DNA of 64,000 nt from Brachybacterium sp036311905 (GCF_036311905.1 NZ_JAZDCH010000021.1:1-64000); one strand, 5' to 3'. Shown: positions 52,256 to 61,325, counted from the stretch's first letter. Numbers and translations are program-made. The notes: a model not told the origin generated them from the letters alone.

Positions 52256-53397
52256 GAGCTGAGCCTCGGGAGGGCGTCGAGGTAGAAGATGCCGAGGCCC
52301 ACTCCGGCGAGGATCCCGGCCACGATCCAGAAGCGGACCACGATCGTCACCTCGTTCCAGCCCTTGAGCTCGAAGTGGTGCTGCAGGGGCGCCATCCGGA
52401 ACACCCGCTTGCCGGTCAGCTTGAAGCTCGTGACCTGGATGATCACGGACAGCGAGATGATCACGAAGAGGCCGCCGATGATCGCGCCGAGCACCTCGGT
52501 GCGGGAGACGATGGTCAGGCCCGCGATCGCCCCGCCCAGGGCGAGCGATCCGGTGTCGCCCATGAAGATCTTCGCGGGCGAGGTGTTCCACCACAGGAAG
52601 CCGACGCAGGCGCCGATGATCGCCGCGCAGAGCACGGCGGTGTCGAGCGGGTCCCGCGAGGTGTAGCAGTGGACGACCCCGCCGGCGTCGAGATCGACGC
52701 TGCACACCTGCCGCCACTGCCAGAAGGAGATGATCAGGTACGCGGTGGTGAAGATGATGGTCGCGCCGCTCGCGAGTCCGTCGAGGCCGTCGGTGAGGTT
52801 CACACCGTTGGACCAGGCGGCGACGAGGAAGTTCGCCCAGAGGGCGAAGAGCACGAAGCCGAGGGCCGAGCCGATCACGGCGAGATTCATCCCGGCCGCG
52901 GAGTGCAGCAGGTCCGCGAGGAAGGAGAGGTCCAGCCACTCCACGTCGCGGACCACGGAGATCTTCGTGGACGCGGGGGTGTTGCCGTCGCTGTCCGGGA
53001 AGAGCAGCGCCAGCACCGCGAAGACCGTCGCGACGAGGAACTGGCCGATCAGCTTCGCCCGCGGCCGCAGGCCCAGGCTGCGCTGCTGGGAGATCTTCAG
53101 GTAGTCGTCGAGGAAGCCGACCACGCCGAGCCCGACCATGAGGAAGAGCACGAGGAGCACCGAGACGCTCGGGCTGGTCCACAGCACCAGATGGGTGAGG
53201 CCGTAGGCGAGGAGCGTGGAGAGGATGATCGCGACGCCGCCCATGGTGGGGGTGCCGCGCTTGGTCGCGTGCGAGGTGGGGCCGTCATCCCGGATGAACT
53301 GTCCGTACCCCTTCTTCACCAGGAGCTTGATGAAAAGGGGTGTGCCGAGGATCGACAGCAGCAGCGCAGCGGCTCCCGCGATGATGATCGCGATCAT
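52252..53397 (-). CDS. mraY: Phospho-MurNAc-pentapeptide transferase
   Basis: A 381-residue ten-helix membrane enzyme that makes lipid I from UDP-MurNAc-pentapeptide and undecaprenyl phosphate. Conserved elements are KRGTPTMGGVAI, the catalytic aspartates in NLTDGLDGLASG and FMGDTGSLALGG, and QHHFELKGW at the C-terminal cytoplasmic loop. ATG 53397 overlaps the murF stop (ATGA). The gene order murF-mraY-murD is standard. Confidence 0.97.
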   Translation of the reverse strand: MIAIIIAGAAALLLSILGTPLFIKLLVKKGYGQFIRDDGPTSHATKRGTPTMGGVAIILSTLLAYGLTHLVLWTSPSVSVLLVLFLMVGLGVVGFLDDYLKISQQRSLGLRPRAKLIGQFLVATVFAVLALLFPDSDGNTPASTKISVVRDVEWLDLSFLADLLHSAAGMNLAVIGSALGFVLFALWANFLVAAWSNGVNLTDGLDGLASGATIIFTTAYLIISFWQWRQVCSVDLDAGGVVHCYTSRDPLDTAVLCAAIIGACVGFLWWNTSPAKIFMGDTGSLALGGAIAGLTIVSRTEVLGAIIGGLFVIISLSVIIQVTSFKLTGKRVFRMAPLQHHFELKGWNEVTIVVRFWIVAGILAGVGLGIFYLDALPRLSS

Positions 53398-54866
53398 GCG
53401 TGATCCCCTCCGTCCGCCCGCGGGTCGGGCTCTCCTGCTCGCTCGAGGTGAGCGACCAGCGGTCGGGCGATCCGCCGCAGTCCGGCGTCGCGCGATGACT
53501 TCAGGAGCACCACGTCGCCGGGCATCACCGTACGTTCTAGCACAGCGATCGCCTCCTCGACGGTGTCGACGAACTCGGACTCGCCGCCGAAGCTCCCCTC
53601 GAGGCTGGCCCCGTGGTGGATCGGTGCGGCGCCGTCGCCGACGACGATCAGGTGGTCGATGTTCAGGCGGACCACGAGGCGGCCGATCTCGTCGTGCAGG
53701 CGCACGGCATCGTCCCCGAGCTCGAGCATCTCGCCGAGGACGGCGATCGTGCGGTGGCTCCGGCCGAGATGGGCGAGGGTCTTGAGCGCGTGGCGCATCG
53801 AGTCCGGGTTGGCGTTGTAGGCGTCGTCGACGACGAGGGCCCCGCCCGCGCGGTGCACCTCCATGCGCTGCCCGGAGGCGAGGCGCGCGCCGTCGAGGGC
53901 CGCGGTCGCCGCGGCGGGGTCGACCCCGGCGGCGAGGGCGCCGGTGAGCGCGGCCAGGACGTTCGCGGCCTGGTGCTCCCCGAGGAGGTCGGGGCGCACC
54001 GGGAAGCGGCCGGCGGGGATCGGGGCGCCGCTGAGCGCCGTGAGGCCCTCCGGCACGACGAGGGTGAAGGAGAGTCGGGCGTCCTCGTCGAGGTCGAGGT
54101 CCTCGCCGCGGAGGGTGCCGGACCAGAAGCCCCAGTCGAGGACGGGCGCGGAGGTGCGGGAGGCCATCGCGGCGACCCGGCGGTCCTCGGCGTTCAGCAC
54201 GGCGCGCCCCTCGGGGGCGAGGGCCTCGACGAGCTCGCCCTTGGCGCGTGCGATGGCGTCGACGCCGCCGAACTCGCCGAGGTGCGCGCTGCCGACGTTG
54301 AGGACGAGGGAGACGTCGGGGCGGGCGATCGCCGTGAGGTGGGCGATGTGACCGATGCCCCGGGCGCCCATCTCGAGGACCAGGAAGCGGGTGGTGGGCT
54401 GCAGACCCAGCACGGTCAGCGGCAGGCCCAGCTCGTTGTTGAGGCTGCCGACGGGGGCGATGGTCTCCCCCGCGGCGGAGAGCACGAGGCCGAGGAGGTC
54501 CTTGGTGCCGGTCTTGCCGGCACTGCCGGTGACGGCGAGGACCACGAGATCGGGGTTCTCGGCGCGGGCGCGCTCGAGCTGGGCGCGGGCGAGAGTGGAC
54601 AGCGCCTCGCGGACGTCCTCCACGAGCACCCCGGGGAGCCCGAGATCCCGGGAGACGAGGACCGTCCCCGCGCCGTCCTCGAGGGCGCGGGCGACGAAGT
54701 CGTGCCCGTCGGCGTGCTCGCCGACGAAGGCGGCGAAGAGGTCACCGGGGGTGACGGCGCGCGAGTCGATGCGGGCGGCGCCCGTCACGGTCTCCGCCCC
54801 GGTCGCACCCCCCACGAGGGAGCCGCCGGTGAGGTCGGCGATCTCCCGGGCCGTGGTCTGCAGCAT
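53394..54866 (-). CDS. murF: UDP-MurNAc-tripeptide--D-alanyl-D-alanine ligase
   Basis: A 490-residue Mur ligase adding D-Ala-D-Ala to complete the pentapeptide. The N-terminal substrate domain includes DSRAVTPGDLFAAFVGEHAD, the ATP loop is VTGSAGKTGTKD, VLEMGARGIGH follows and VVDDAYNANPDSMRHAL is the MurF-specific hallmark. ATG 54866 lies 2 nt after the murE stop. It partners with murE upstream, and mraY overlaps its end. Confidence 0.96.
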   Translation of the reverse strand: MLQTTAREIADLTGGSLVGGATGAETVTGAARIDSRAVTPGDLFAAFVGEHADGHDFVARALEDGAGTVLVSRDLGLPGVLVEDVREALSTLARAQLERARAENPDLVVLAVTGSAGKTGTKDLLGLVLSAAGETIAPVGSLNNELGLPLTVLGLQPTTRFLVLEMGARGIGHIAHLTAIARPDVSLVLNVGSAHLGEFGGVDAIARAKGELVEALAPEGRAVLNAEDRRVAAMASRTSAPVLDWGFWSGTLRGEDLDLDEDARLSFTLVVPEGLTALSGAPIPAGRFPVRPDLLGEHQAANVLAALTGALAAGVDPAAATAALDGARLASGQRMEVHRAGGALVVDDAYNANPDSMRHALKTLAHLGRSHRTIAVLGEMLELGDDAVRLHDEIGRLVVRLNIDHLIVVGDGAAPIHHGASLEGSFGGESEFVDTVEEAIAVLERTVMPGDVVLLKSSRDAGLRRIARPLVAHLERAGEPDPRADGGDHA

Positions 54867-54868
54867 CC

Positions 54869-56467
54869 TCAGCGTCCTCCGTCGGTCGGGTCGGGGTGCG
54901 GGCGGTGCGCGGCCGCGAGGGCCTCGCGCAGCTGCTCGCGATCGTCGAACGGATGGACGATACCGCCGATCGTCTGTCCGGTCTCGGCTCCCTTGCCCGC
55001 CACCAGGATGGTGTCCGCCACGTCGGCGATCCGGGCGGCCAGGGCGATCGCCGCGGCCCGGCCGTCGACCTCGTGGACCTGCGCCGATGCGCCCGCCGGG
55101 ATGCCGGAGCGGACCTCGCGCCGGATCGCGGCGGGGTCCTCGGAGCGCGGGTTGTCGTCCGTGACGATCACCACGTCCGCGAGGCGCGCGGCGACCTCGC
55201 CCATCGCCGGGCGCTTGGTCCGGTCCCGGTCGCCGCCCGCGCCCATCACCGCGATGAGGCGACGGGTCCCGGGCACGCCGCGCAGCGTGACGAGCGCCTG
55301 CTCGAGGGCGTCGGCGGTGTGGGAGTAGTCGACGACGCCGCGCACGGGGGCCTCGGCCACGAGCTCCATCCGGCCGGGGACGGTCCCGGCCTCGGCCAGG
55401 GCAGCGCGCACGGCGGGGCCGCGGTGTCCGAGACGGTCGAGGATCAGCTCGGCAGCGAGGGTGTTGGCGGCGTAGTGCCGGCCGGGCAGCGCGGCGTGGA
55501 GGGTGCGCTCCCCGTCGGGGCCGTCGACGGTGAAGGTCGTGCCGTAGCCGTCGGCGCGCAGGTCGCGGGCCCGATGGTCGGCGTCGACGCCCTCGCGCGT
55601 GGCATAGGTGATCACCGGGACGCTCGCCTCGGCGGCGAGCCGGCGCCCCCAGGCGTCGTCCACGCAGATCACGCCCGCCGCGGAGTGCTCCGGGGTGAAC
55701 AGCCGGGCCTTCGCCGCGAAGTAGGCCTCCATGGTGCCGTGGAAGTCCAGGTGGTCCTGCGTGAGGTTGGTGAAGCAGGCGACGTCGACGACCACCTCGT
55801 CGGCGCGGTGCAGCACGAGGGCGTGGCTCGAGATCTCCATCGCGGCGACCTCCGTGCCGTCCTCGACCATGCGGGCGAGGATGCCGTGCAGCTCGGGCGA
55901 CTCGGGGGTGGTGCGGACCGTCGCGAAGCGGTGCGGTGTCCCGTCGGCCCCCGTGTAGCTCGTGCCGGAGGTGCCGATGACGCCAGTGGATCGGCCCAGG
56001 GCGGTGAGCGCGGCGGTGACCACGGTGGTGATCGAGGTCTTGCCGTTGGTGCCGGTCACGCCGACGGTCTTGAGGCGGCGCGCCGGATGCCCGTAGACCG
56101 CGGCGGCGGCGAGGGCGGTCGCGGCGCGGGGATCCTCGACGACGAGCGCCGGCAGTCCGGCGGTGCGGCAGCGCTCCTCCCCCGCGGCATCGGTGAGGGC
56201 GAGCACTGCTCCGCGGCCGGCAGCCTGCGCGGCGAAGTCCGCGCCATGGGCGTTCGCGCCGGGCAGCGCGCACCACAGGTCGCCGGGCGCGACGCCGCGC
56301 GAGTCCAGGGTGACGCCCTGGGCGCGCACCCGCTCCGCGCCCTCAGGGAAGGGGGCTCCGAGGGCGCGGGCGAGGTCCGCCGCGTCCGCGCCGAGGGGGC
56401 GACGCGGGCGGGCCGGCTCGGGGGTGATCTCCGCGGGATGGTCCGCGAGGGGGCCGGCGCCGCTCAC
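54869..56467 (-). CDS. murE: UDP-MurNAc-L-Ala-D-Glu--meso-diaminopimelate ligase
   Basis: A 532-residue Mur ligase. The ATP loop is VTGTNGKTSITT. The residue-selecting motif reads DDNPRSEDP; DNPR with the Arg is the known signature for meso-diaminopimelate rather than lysine, which agrees with dapC, dapD and dapE in this window. I place the start at GTG 56467, overlapping the ftsI stop as GTGA as most neighbours do. An in-frame GTG at 56479 would add four residues. It acts after MurD and before MurF. Confidence 0.95.
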   Translation of the reverse strand: MSGAGPLADHPAEITPEPARPRRPLGADAADLARALGAPFPEGAERVRAQGVTLDSRGVAPGDLWCALPGANAHGADFAAQAAGRGAVLALTDAAGEERCRTAGLPALVVEDPRAATALAAAAVYGHPARRLKTVGVTGTNGKTSITTVVTAALTALGRSTGVIGTSGTSYTGADGTPHRFATVRTTPESPELHGILARMVEDGTEVAAMEISSHALVLHRADEVVVDVACFTNLTQDHLDFHGTMEAYFAAKARLFTPEHSAAGVICVDDAWGRRLAAEASVPVITYATREGVDADHRARDLRADGYGTTFTVDGPDGERTLHAALPGRHYAANTLAAELILDRLGHRGPAVRAALAEAGTVPGRMELVAEAPVRGVVDYSHTADALEQALVTLRGVPGTRRLIAVMGAGGDRDRTKRPAMGEVAARLADVVIVTDDNPRSEDPAAIRREVRSGIPAGASAQVHEVDGRAAAIALAARIADVADTILVAGKGAETGQTIGGIVHPFDDREQLREALAAAHRPHPDPTDGGR

Positions 56468-58263
56468 TCCTGGCCCCACTCGTTCTCGAGCTCACGGCCG
56501 GGAACGCCCGTCGGGGCGATGCCCTGGTTCTGCAGCGTGTAGGTGGTCAGCTCGGAGAAGGCCGGTGCCGCGGCGCGGCCGCCGGAGATGAAGGTGTCCA
56601 GGCCGAAGATGAAGACGCCGGTGACGATCTCCGGGTCGTCCGCCGGGGCGAAGCCGATGAACGAGGCGGTGTACTGGCCGTCGGCCGTCTGGGCGGTGCC
56701 CGTCTTGCCCGCGACCGCGTAGCCGGTCACGGCCGCGCCGGACGTCTCGTCGTCCACGTCGTTGTCCATCAGCTGCAGCATCGTCGCGGCGGTCTCCGAG
56801 GAGATGACGCGGGTCTGCTCGGGCTCGCCGAGCGGGCTGATCGTGCCGTCCGCCTCCTGCACCCCGGCGATCAGGGTGGGCTGGACCCGCACCCCGTCGT
56901 TCGCGAAGGTGCCGATCGCGGCGACCATCTGCAGCGCGTTGACGCTGTAGCCCTGGCCGAAGGAGGTCGTGTAGCGGGTGCGCCCGTTCCAGTCCTCGGC
57001 AGGGTGGAGCACGCCCGCCGACTCGCCCGGCAGCTCGATGCCCGTGGGCTGGCCGATGCCGAAGGCGCGCAGGTAGTCGTAGCGCACCTCGGGGTCGAGC
57101 TCCTCGGAGATCTGCACCGTGCCGACGTTCGAGCTGTTCTTGAGCACCCCGGCGAGGGTCAGCTGCTGATCGGGGTGGACGTGGGAGTCCTTGATGCGGT
57201 GCCCGTCGAAGTACATCTCGTAGGGGATCTCGAACTGGTCGTCCACCGAGACCGTGCCCTCCTCGAGGGCGGCGGCGACGGTGAACAGCTTGCCGGTGGA
57301 GCCCGGCTCGAAGACGTTCGAGATCGACCGGTTCCCCAGATCCGCGGGATCGGTGTTCGCGAAATCGTTGGGGTCGTAGGTCGGGTACTCGGCCAGGGCC
57401 AGCACCTCGCCGGTGCGCGCGTTGTAGGTGATCGCGCTGCCGCCCTCGGCACCCCACTGCTCGACTGCCGCGGCGATCACCTGCTGGGACTTCCACTGCA
57501 GGTCGCGATCGAGGGTGAGGACCACGTCCTGCCCGTCGACCGCGGCGGTGGTCTCCTGCTTGCCGGTGGGGATGATCTGGCCGGCGGCGCCGCGCTCGTA
57601 GGTGGTCGACCCGTCGGCGCCGCGGAGCTCCTCGTCGAAGGAGAGCTCGACGCCGGCGAGCGCCGTGCCCTCGCCGCCCACGAAGCCGAGGACGTTGCCG
57701 CCGACGGAGCCCGCCGGGTAGATGCGGTCCGCGACGGCGTCGGAGCCGACGCCGGGGATCTTCAGCGCGAGCGCCGCGTCACGGACCTTCGGCTCGACGT
57801 TCTTGACCAGGTACTTGAATCCCTTGTCCCCGGTCAGCGCCTCCTCGGTCTCCTCGACGGTCCAGCCGAACACCGGCGCGAGGTCCCGGGCGGCGGCCTC
57901 GACGCCCTTGACGTCGGCGGACTTCGAGTTCTTGAGGTACTCGTCGACCTGGCGCTGGTCGACCCACAGGTCGTAGCGCTGGACCGAGCTCGCCAGCGCG
58001 GTGCCGTTGCGGTCGAGGATGTCGCCGCGCAGGGCGGGGATGGTGCGGGTGACGGTGCGCTGCTCGACCGCCTCCTGGGCGCGGGCGCTCGCGTCGAGTC
58101 CCTGCACCCAGATCAGGCGACCGGACAGCGTCATTACCGCCACCATGATCATGCAAAGCAGCAGGCGGTGGCGGACAGCGGGGGCGCCGACGCGGGCGCG
58201 GGGGACGCGGGGGGCACCGCCCCGGGCGGGGCGGCGGGTGCGCGTGGTGCGGGACCGCGCCAT
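56464..58263 (-). CDS. ftsI: Septal class B penicillin-binding protein FtsI (PBP3)
   Basis: A 599-residue transpeptidase cross-linking septal peptidoglycan. A basic cytoplasmic tail precedes one membrane helix (about 33-52). The dimerisation domain begins with RGDILDRNGTALA, and the penicillin-binding domain has the nucleophile S322 in EPGSTGKLFT, the SSN motif at 377-379 and KTGTAQ at about 520. ATG 58263 is 2 nt after the ftsL-like stop. It is the enzymatic partner of FtsW. Confidence 0.96.
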   Translation of the reverse strand: MARSRTTRTRRPARGGAPRVPRARVGAPAVRHRLLLCMIMVAVMTLSGRLIWVQGLDASARAQEAVEQRTVTRTIPALRGDILDRNGTALASSVQRYDLWVDQRQVDEYLKNSKSADVKGVEAAARDLAPVFGWTVEETEEALTGDKGFKYLVKNVEPKVRDAALALKIPGVGSDAVADRIYPAGSVGGNVLGFVGGEGTALAGVELSFDEELRGADGSTTYERGAAGQIIPTGKQETTAAVDGQDVVLTLDRDLQWKSQQVIAAAVEQWGAEGGSAITYNARTGEVLALAEYPTYDPNDFANTDPADLGNRSISNVFEPGSTGKLFTVAAALEEGTVSVDDQFEIPYEMYFDGHRIKDSHVHPDQQLTLAGVLKNSSNVGTVQISEELDPEVRYDYLRAFGIGQPTGIELPGESAGVLHPAEDWNGRTRYTTSFGQGYSVNALQMVAAIGTFANDGVRVQPTLIAGVQEADGTISPLGEPEQTRVISSETAATMLQLMDNDVDDETSGAAVTGYAVAGKTGTAQTADGQYTASFIGFAPADDPEIVTGVFIFGLDTFISGGRAAAPAFSELTTYTLQNQGIAPTGVPGRELENEWGQE

Positions 58264-58265
58264 GG

Positions 58266-58781
58266 TCAGGCTCCCTCGTTGCCCATGCCGTGGTAGGTCG
58301 TGGGCTCTTCGTAGATCTGCGCCGGCGGCACGGCCACCTCTGCGGGGACCGCCGCCAGCTCCGGGTTGGCCTCAGTCTGCGCCGCCGGCGCCGTCTGGCC
58401 GATGACCTCGCCCGTGTCGAGGTCGATGTATGCGGGATCCGTGACGGGCACCATGCCGATCTCGCGGGCCTGGCGCTCGAGCTCCTGCGGGGTGCCGAGG
58501 CGCTCGTCGGTCTCGGCGAGGGCCTGCTGCTCCTCGGTGAGCCGCTGGGACTGGTTCTGCAGTCGGGTGATCTCGTAGCTGGCACCGGACATCTGGATGT
58601 TCAGGTACAGGAGGGCGGCGAGGGTCGCGACCACGATCAGCGTGCACAGCAGAGTGAACGGCATCGGGCCGCGGGCGGTGCGCGGGGACGCGACGACCGT
58701 CAGTCGGGGACGGGGGGCGGCGTTCCGCTTCCCCCGGGCGGGACGGACCGCGGGCGCGTGAACGGCGGAGGTGCTGGCCAT
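58266..58781 (-). CDS. ftsL: FtsL-like bitopic septum protein
   Basis: A 171-residue protein in the FtsL position between rsmH and ftsI. A basic Pro/Ala-rich N-terminal tail (about 1-38) is followed by one membrane helix (about 40-62), an extracytoplasmic leucine-zipper-like coiled coil (YEITRLQNQSQRLTEEQQAL) and a Pro/Ala tail. Primary sequence conservation in the family is low, so the call rests on topology, the coiled coil and synteny. ATG 58781 lies 1 nt after the rsmH stop. Confidence 0.88.
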   Translation of the reverse strand: MASTSAVHAPAVRPARGKRNAAPRPRLTVVASPRTARGPMPFTLLCTLIVVATLAALLYLNIQMSGASYEITRLQNQSQRLTEEQQALAETDERLGTPQELERQAREIGMVPVTDPAYIDLDTGEVIGQTAPAAQTEANPELAAVPAEVAVPPAQIYEEPTTYHGMGNEGA

Positions 58782-58782
58782 C

Positions 58783-59778
58783 TCAGTGAGCTCTCTTCGC
58801 GGGTCGGGTACGGGTCAGGGCACGGAGTCGGACGGAGGCGGCGCGGGGATTGCCCTCCCGCTCGGCCTCATCGGCCTGGAGCGCCCCGCGCACGAGCGGG
58901 GCGAAGGTGGGTCTGTGCTCCTCCAGCTCGACGGGCAGCCCAGGCGGGGCCGAGGAGCGGGTGCGGCGCGCGAAGGCGGTCTTCACCAGGCGGTCCTCGC
59001 CGGAGTGATAGGACTCCACGAGGATCCGCCCGTCCACCAGCAGGGCGTCGAGGGCGGATTCGAGCGCCGAGGCGAGGATCTCGAGCTCCTCGTTGACGGC
59101 GATCCGCAGCGCCTGGAAGGTGCGCTTGGCGGGATGCCCGCCGCTCGCCTTGGAGGCCGCGGGGATCGCCCGGTCCAGCAGCTCGACCAGCTCGCCGCTG
59201 CGGGTGAGCGGGGCGATCTCGCGCTGTTCGACGATGCGTCGCGCGATCCGCCGGGAGAAGCGCTCGTCCCCCAGCTCGTGGAGGATGCGGGCGATCTCGG
59301 ACTCGGGCAGGTCGCGCAGGAGGTCCGCGGCGGAGGGAGCGTCCGAGGAGGGGTCCATGCGCATGTCCAGCGGCGCGTCGACCGAGTAGGAGAAGCCGCG
59401 CTCGGAGGTGTCGATCTGAAAGCTGGAGAGCCCCAGGTCCATCATCACGCCGTGGACGCCGGGGAGGTCGAGCTCCTCGAGCACCTCGGGGATCCGGTCA
59501 TAGGTCGCGTGGACCAGGGTGGCGCGGTCGCCGACGCCGGCGCGGTCCAGCCGCTGCCGGGCGAGCTCGAGGGCCTGGGGGTCGCGGTCGATGCCGACCA
59601 GGCGGGCCTGCGGGGCGGCCTGCAGGACGGCGGCGGCGTGGCCGCCCATGCCGAGGGTCGCATCCAGGTACACCGAGCCCGGCTCCTGGAGCGCTGGGAC
59701 GAGGAGGTCGACGGAGGTGGCCAGGAGCACCGGCAGGTGCCGCTCCTCGGCGGGCCTGGCGTCGGTCGTCTCGTCCAT
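58783..59778 (-). CDS. rsmH: 16S rRNA (cytosine1402-N4)-methyltransferase
   Basis: A 331-residue SAM-dependent methyltransferase modifying C1402 of 16S rRNA. HLPVLLATSVDLL opens the domain, YLDATLGMGGHAAAVLQ is the SAM loop, and GVMMDLGLSSFQID and the C-terminal ILVESYHSGEDRLVK are family hallmarks. A hairpin-containing 188-bp gap separates it from mraZ, unlike the tight packing further down the cluster. ATG 59778 has only a weak purine tract (GGGGAGGGGTGAC) upstream. Confidence 0.95.
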   Translation of the reverse strand: MDETTDARPAEERHLPVLLATSVDLLVPALQEPGSVYLDATLGMGGHAAAVLQAAPQARLVGIDRDPQALELARQRLDRAGVGDRATLVHATYDRIPEVLEELDLPGVHGVMMDLGLSSFQIDTSERGFSYSVDAPLDMRMDPSSDAPSAADLLRDLPESEIARILHELGDERFSRRIARRIVEQREIAPLTRSGELVELLDRAIPAASKASGGHPAKRTFQALRIAVNEELEILASALESALDALLVDGRILVESYHSGEDRLVKTAFARRTRSSAPPGLPVELEEHRPTFAPLVRGALQADEAEREGNPRAASVRLRALTRTRPAKRAH

Positions 59779-59880
59779 GTCACCCCTCCCCTGGGTCCGT
59801 GCGTTCTCCGTGTGGTGTCGGCTGTCGTCGTGCGCGGCTCCGGGTGCGCCCTGGGCGCGGTCCCGTCCTGCCAGATTCCC

Positions 59881-59930
59881 CGTCGTTCCCGACCCGCCGC
59901 CGGGGAAGGTGCCTCGGGGCGGGAACGACG
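59881..59930 (-). terminator. Hairpin between mraZ and rsmH
   Basis: CGTCGTTCCCG (59881-59891) and its exact complement CGGGAACGACG (59920-59930) enclose a 28-nt G/C-rich loop. It could terminate a share of mraZ transcripts. Confidence 0.5.
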
Positions 59931-59966
59931 AGAGGTCTCACAGGACGGAGGTCCGGGGAACCGAGC

Positions 59967-60398
59967 TCAGAAGAGGCCGGGGACCACCTCCTCGGAGGTC
60001 TCCGCGAAGCCCTCCTCCTTCTGCTCGAGGTAGGTCTCCCACGCCGGGAGGGACCAGATCTCGAGCCGGTCGAGCGCGCCGATGACGGCGCATTCCCGGT
60101 CCAGGCCCGCGTAGGTGCGCAGGTGGCCCGGGATGGTGATGCGGCCCTGCTTGTCCGGGATGACGTCCTCCGCGCCGGACAGCAGCACACGCAGGTAGTC
60201 GCGGGTGCGCCGATCGGTGGTGGGCGCCCGACGGGCCTCCTCGAGCTTCTGGCGGAACTCTCCGAGCGGGTACACGGCGATGCAGTGCTCCTGCCCACGA
60301 GTCATGACCAGTCCCGAGGCGAGCTCGTCGCGGAACTTCGCCGGGAAGATCAGGCGGCCCTTCTCGTCGAGCTTGGGCGTGAAGGTGCCGAGGAACAT
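59967..60398 (-). CDS. mraZ: Transcriptional regulator MraZ
   Basis: A 143-residue SpoVT/AbrB-type DNA-binding protein, the first gene of the dcw cluster and a repressor of its own operon in E. coli. Two MraZ half-domains are visible, each with the DEKGRLIFPAKFR-type and DKQGRITIPGHLR-type sequence. AAGGAGG lies 6 nt before ATG 60398. Five TGGRR repeats at 10-bp spacing lie 38-82 bp upstream, the expected MraZ binding site. Confidence 0.96.
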   Translation of the reverse strand: MFLGTFTPKLDEKGRLIFPAKFRDELASGLVMTRGQEHCIAVYPLGEFRQKLEEARRAPTTDRRTRDYLRVLLSGAEDVIPDKQGRITIPGHLRTYAGLDRECAVIGALDRLEIWSLPAWETYLEQKEEGFAETSEEVVPGLF

Positions 60399-60435
60399 CT
60401 CGACCTCCTTCGCTCACCACGACTCGCGATCCGGA

Positions 60436-60480
60436 CTCCATCTCCTCCCAACACGCTCCACTTTACCCCACTACTCCCCA
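60436..60480 (-). promoter_or_regulatory. Five-copy MraZ operator
   Basis: On the minus strand TGGGG, TGGGG, TGGAG, TGGGA and TGGAG begin every 10 bp (5' ends at 60480, 60470, 60460, 60450 and 60440). From the literature, MraZ binds TGGGN repeats separated by 5 nt upstream of mraZ. Five consecutive in-phase copies is a longer array than the three usually drawn. Confidence 0.85.
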
Positions 60481-60714
60481 CCATTGCCCTCAGAATGCGC
60501 CAGATCACCCTGTGTGTGTTGCGAGTCCGCAGGTCACAGGGGTGGTGTGAGGTGGAGGGAAATCTGCGTGCCGGGAGCGACGTCGGGCGCGCCGCAGCGC
60601 CCCGGCGCCGGGGTCGCCCTCCCCTCCCCCGCAACCACTAGGGGGAACTCGCAGGTCATAGCGGGATCGAGGCGACGGCAGGGTCGACGGGGAGGGAGGT
60701 GGAGGACGAGGGAG

Positions 60715-60845
60715 GGCGCCGGTGGAGCGATGTGGGGGATGCCCGGGAAGCGATGTGGGGGACGGCCCGGGAGCGGAGTGGCGGATCGGGGGAACGCCCG
60801 GGAGCGCAGCGGCGGAGATCCGGGGAGCGCAGCGGCGGAAGCCGG
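60715..60845. repeat. Imperfect GC-rich tandem repeats
   Basis: About five units of 23-28 bp based on CCCGGGAGCGNAGYGGCGGA (for example CCCGGGAGCGCAGCGGCGGA in the fourth unit). The units are diverged, with the last two most alike. Confidence 0.6.
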
Positions 60846-60852
60846 ACATGAC

Positions 60853-60882
60853 GATGCCCCGGCTCACGGGAGCCGGGGCATC
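60853..60882 (-). terminator. Hairpin terminator of the DUF3040 gene
   Basis: A perfect 13-bp stem (60853-60865 with 60870-60882) and a 4-nt loop, 38 bp after the stop of the minus-strand DUF3040 gene. Confidence 0.8.
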
Positions 60883-60920
60883 AGGTCAGAGGTGCGGGAC
60901 GGGGCCCGGACCGGGAGGGA

Positions 60921-61325
60921 TCAGACCCGGGGGTCGTCCCCCGAGCGCCGCTCCCACCGCTCCTCCATCTTGCGCAGGAAGTCGTCGCCGCCACCTCGCG
61001 GCGCGGTCGGGCGGGAGCCGCCGTCACCGTCGCCGGGGACCGCGCCGCCGGGGTCGGCCGAGGTGCGGGGTCCGGTGATCGCGAAGAGGGCGCCGCCGAG
61101 CATCCCGAGGAAGGCTATGACGCCCAGCCAGATCAGGTTGAGCGAGACGGCGAGGACGAGCACGCCGAGTCCGAGGACGACTCCGGCGAGACCGATCAGG
61201 ATGCGGCGGCCGCTGCGTCGCGGACCGCGCGAGGGTGCGAATGCCCGGGCGAGTCGCGGATCGTCCGCGAAGAGCTGGCGCTCCATCTCGTCGAGCATCT
61301 TCTGTTCGTGTTCAGACAGCGGCAT
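60921..61325 (-). CDS. DUF3040 membrane protein
   Basis: A 134-residue protein of the actinobacterial DUF3040 family, starting MPLSEHEQKMLDEMERQL, the family's most conserved segment. Two transmembrane helices (about 45-62 and 65-85) are followed by a polar Gly/Pro/Arg tail. The function is unknown; it is frequently located near mraZ or dinB. AAGGAG precedes ATG 61325. The longer frame to 61421 adds non-conserved residues. Confidence 0.92.
   Translation of the reverse strand: MPLSEHEQKMLDEMERQLFADDPRLARAFAPSRGPRRSGRRILIGLAGVVLGLGVLVLAVSLNLIWLGVIAFLGMLGGALFAITGPRTSADPGGAVPGDGDGGSRPTAPRGGGDDFLRKMEERWERRSGDDPRV

Larger units (their letters stand above)
60399..60920. other. Intergenic region upstream of mraZ, 522 bp
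   Basis: It holds the mraZ leader, the MraZ repeat array (60436-60480), a possible -10 CATTCT (60492-60497, minus strand), a G/C-rich stretch without clear signal (60500-60714), imperfect tandem repeats (60715-60845) and the DUF3040 gene terminator (60853-60882). I see no gene. Confidence 0.75.
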
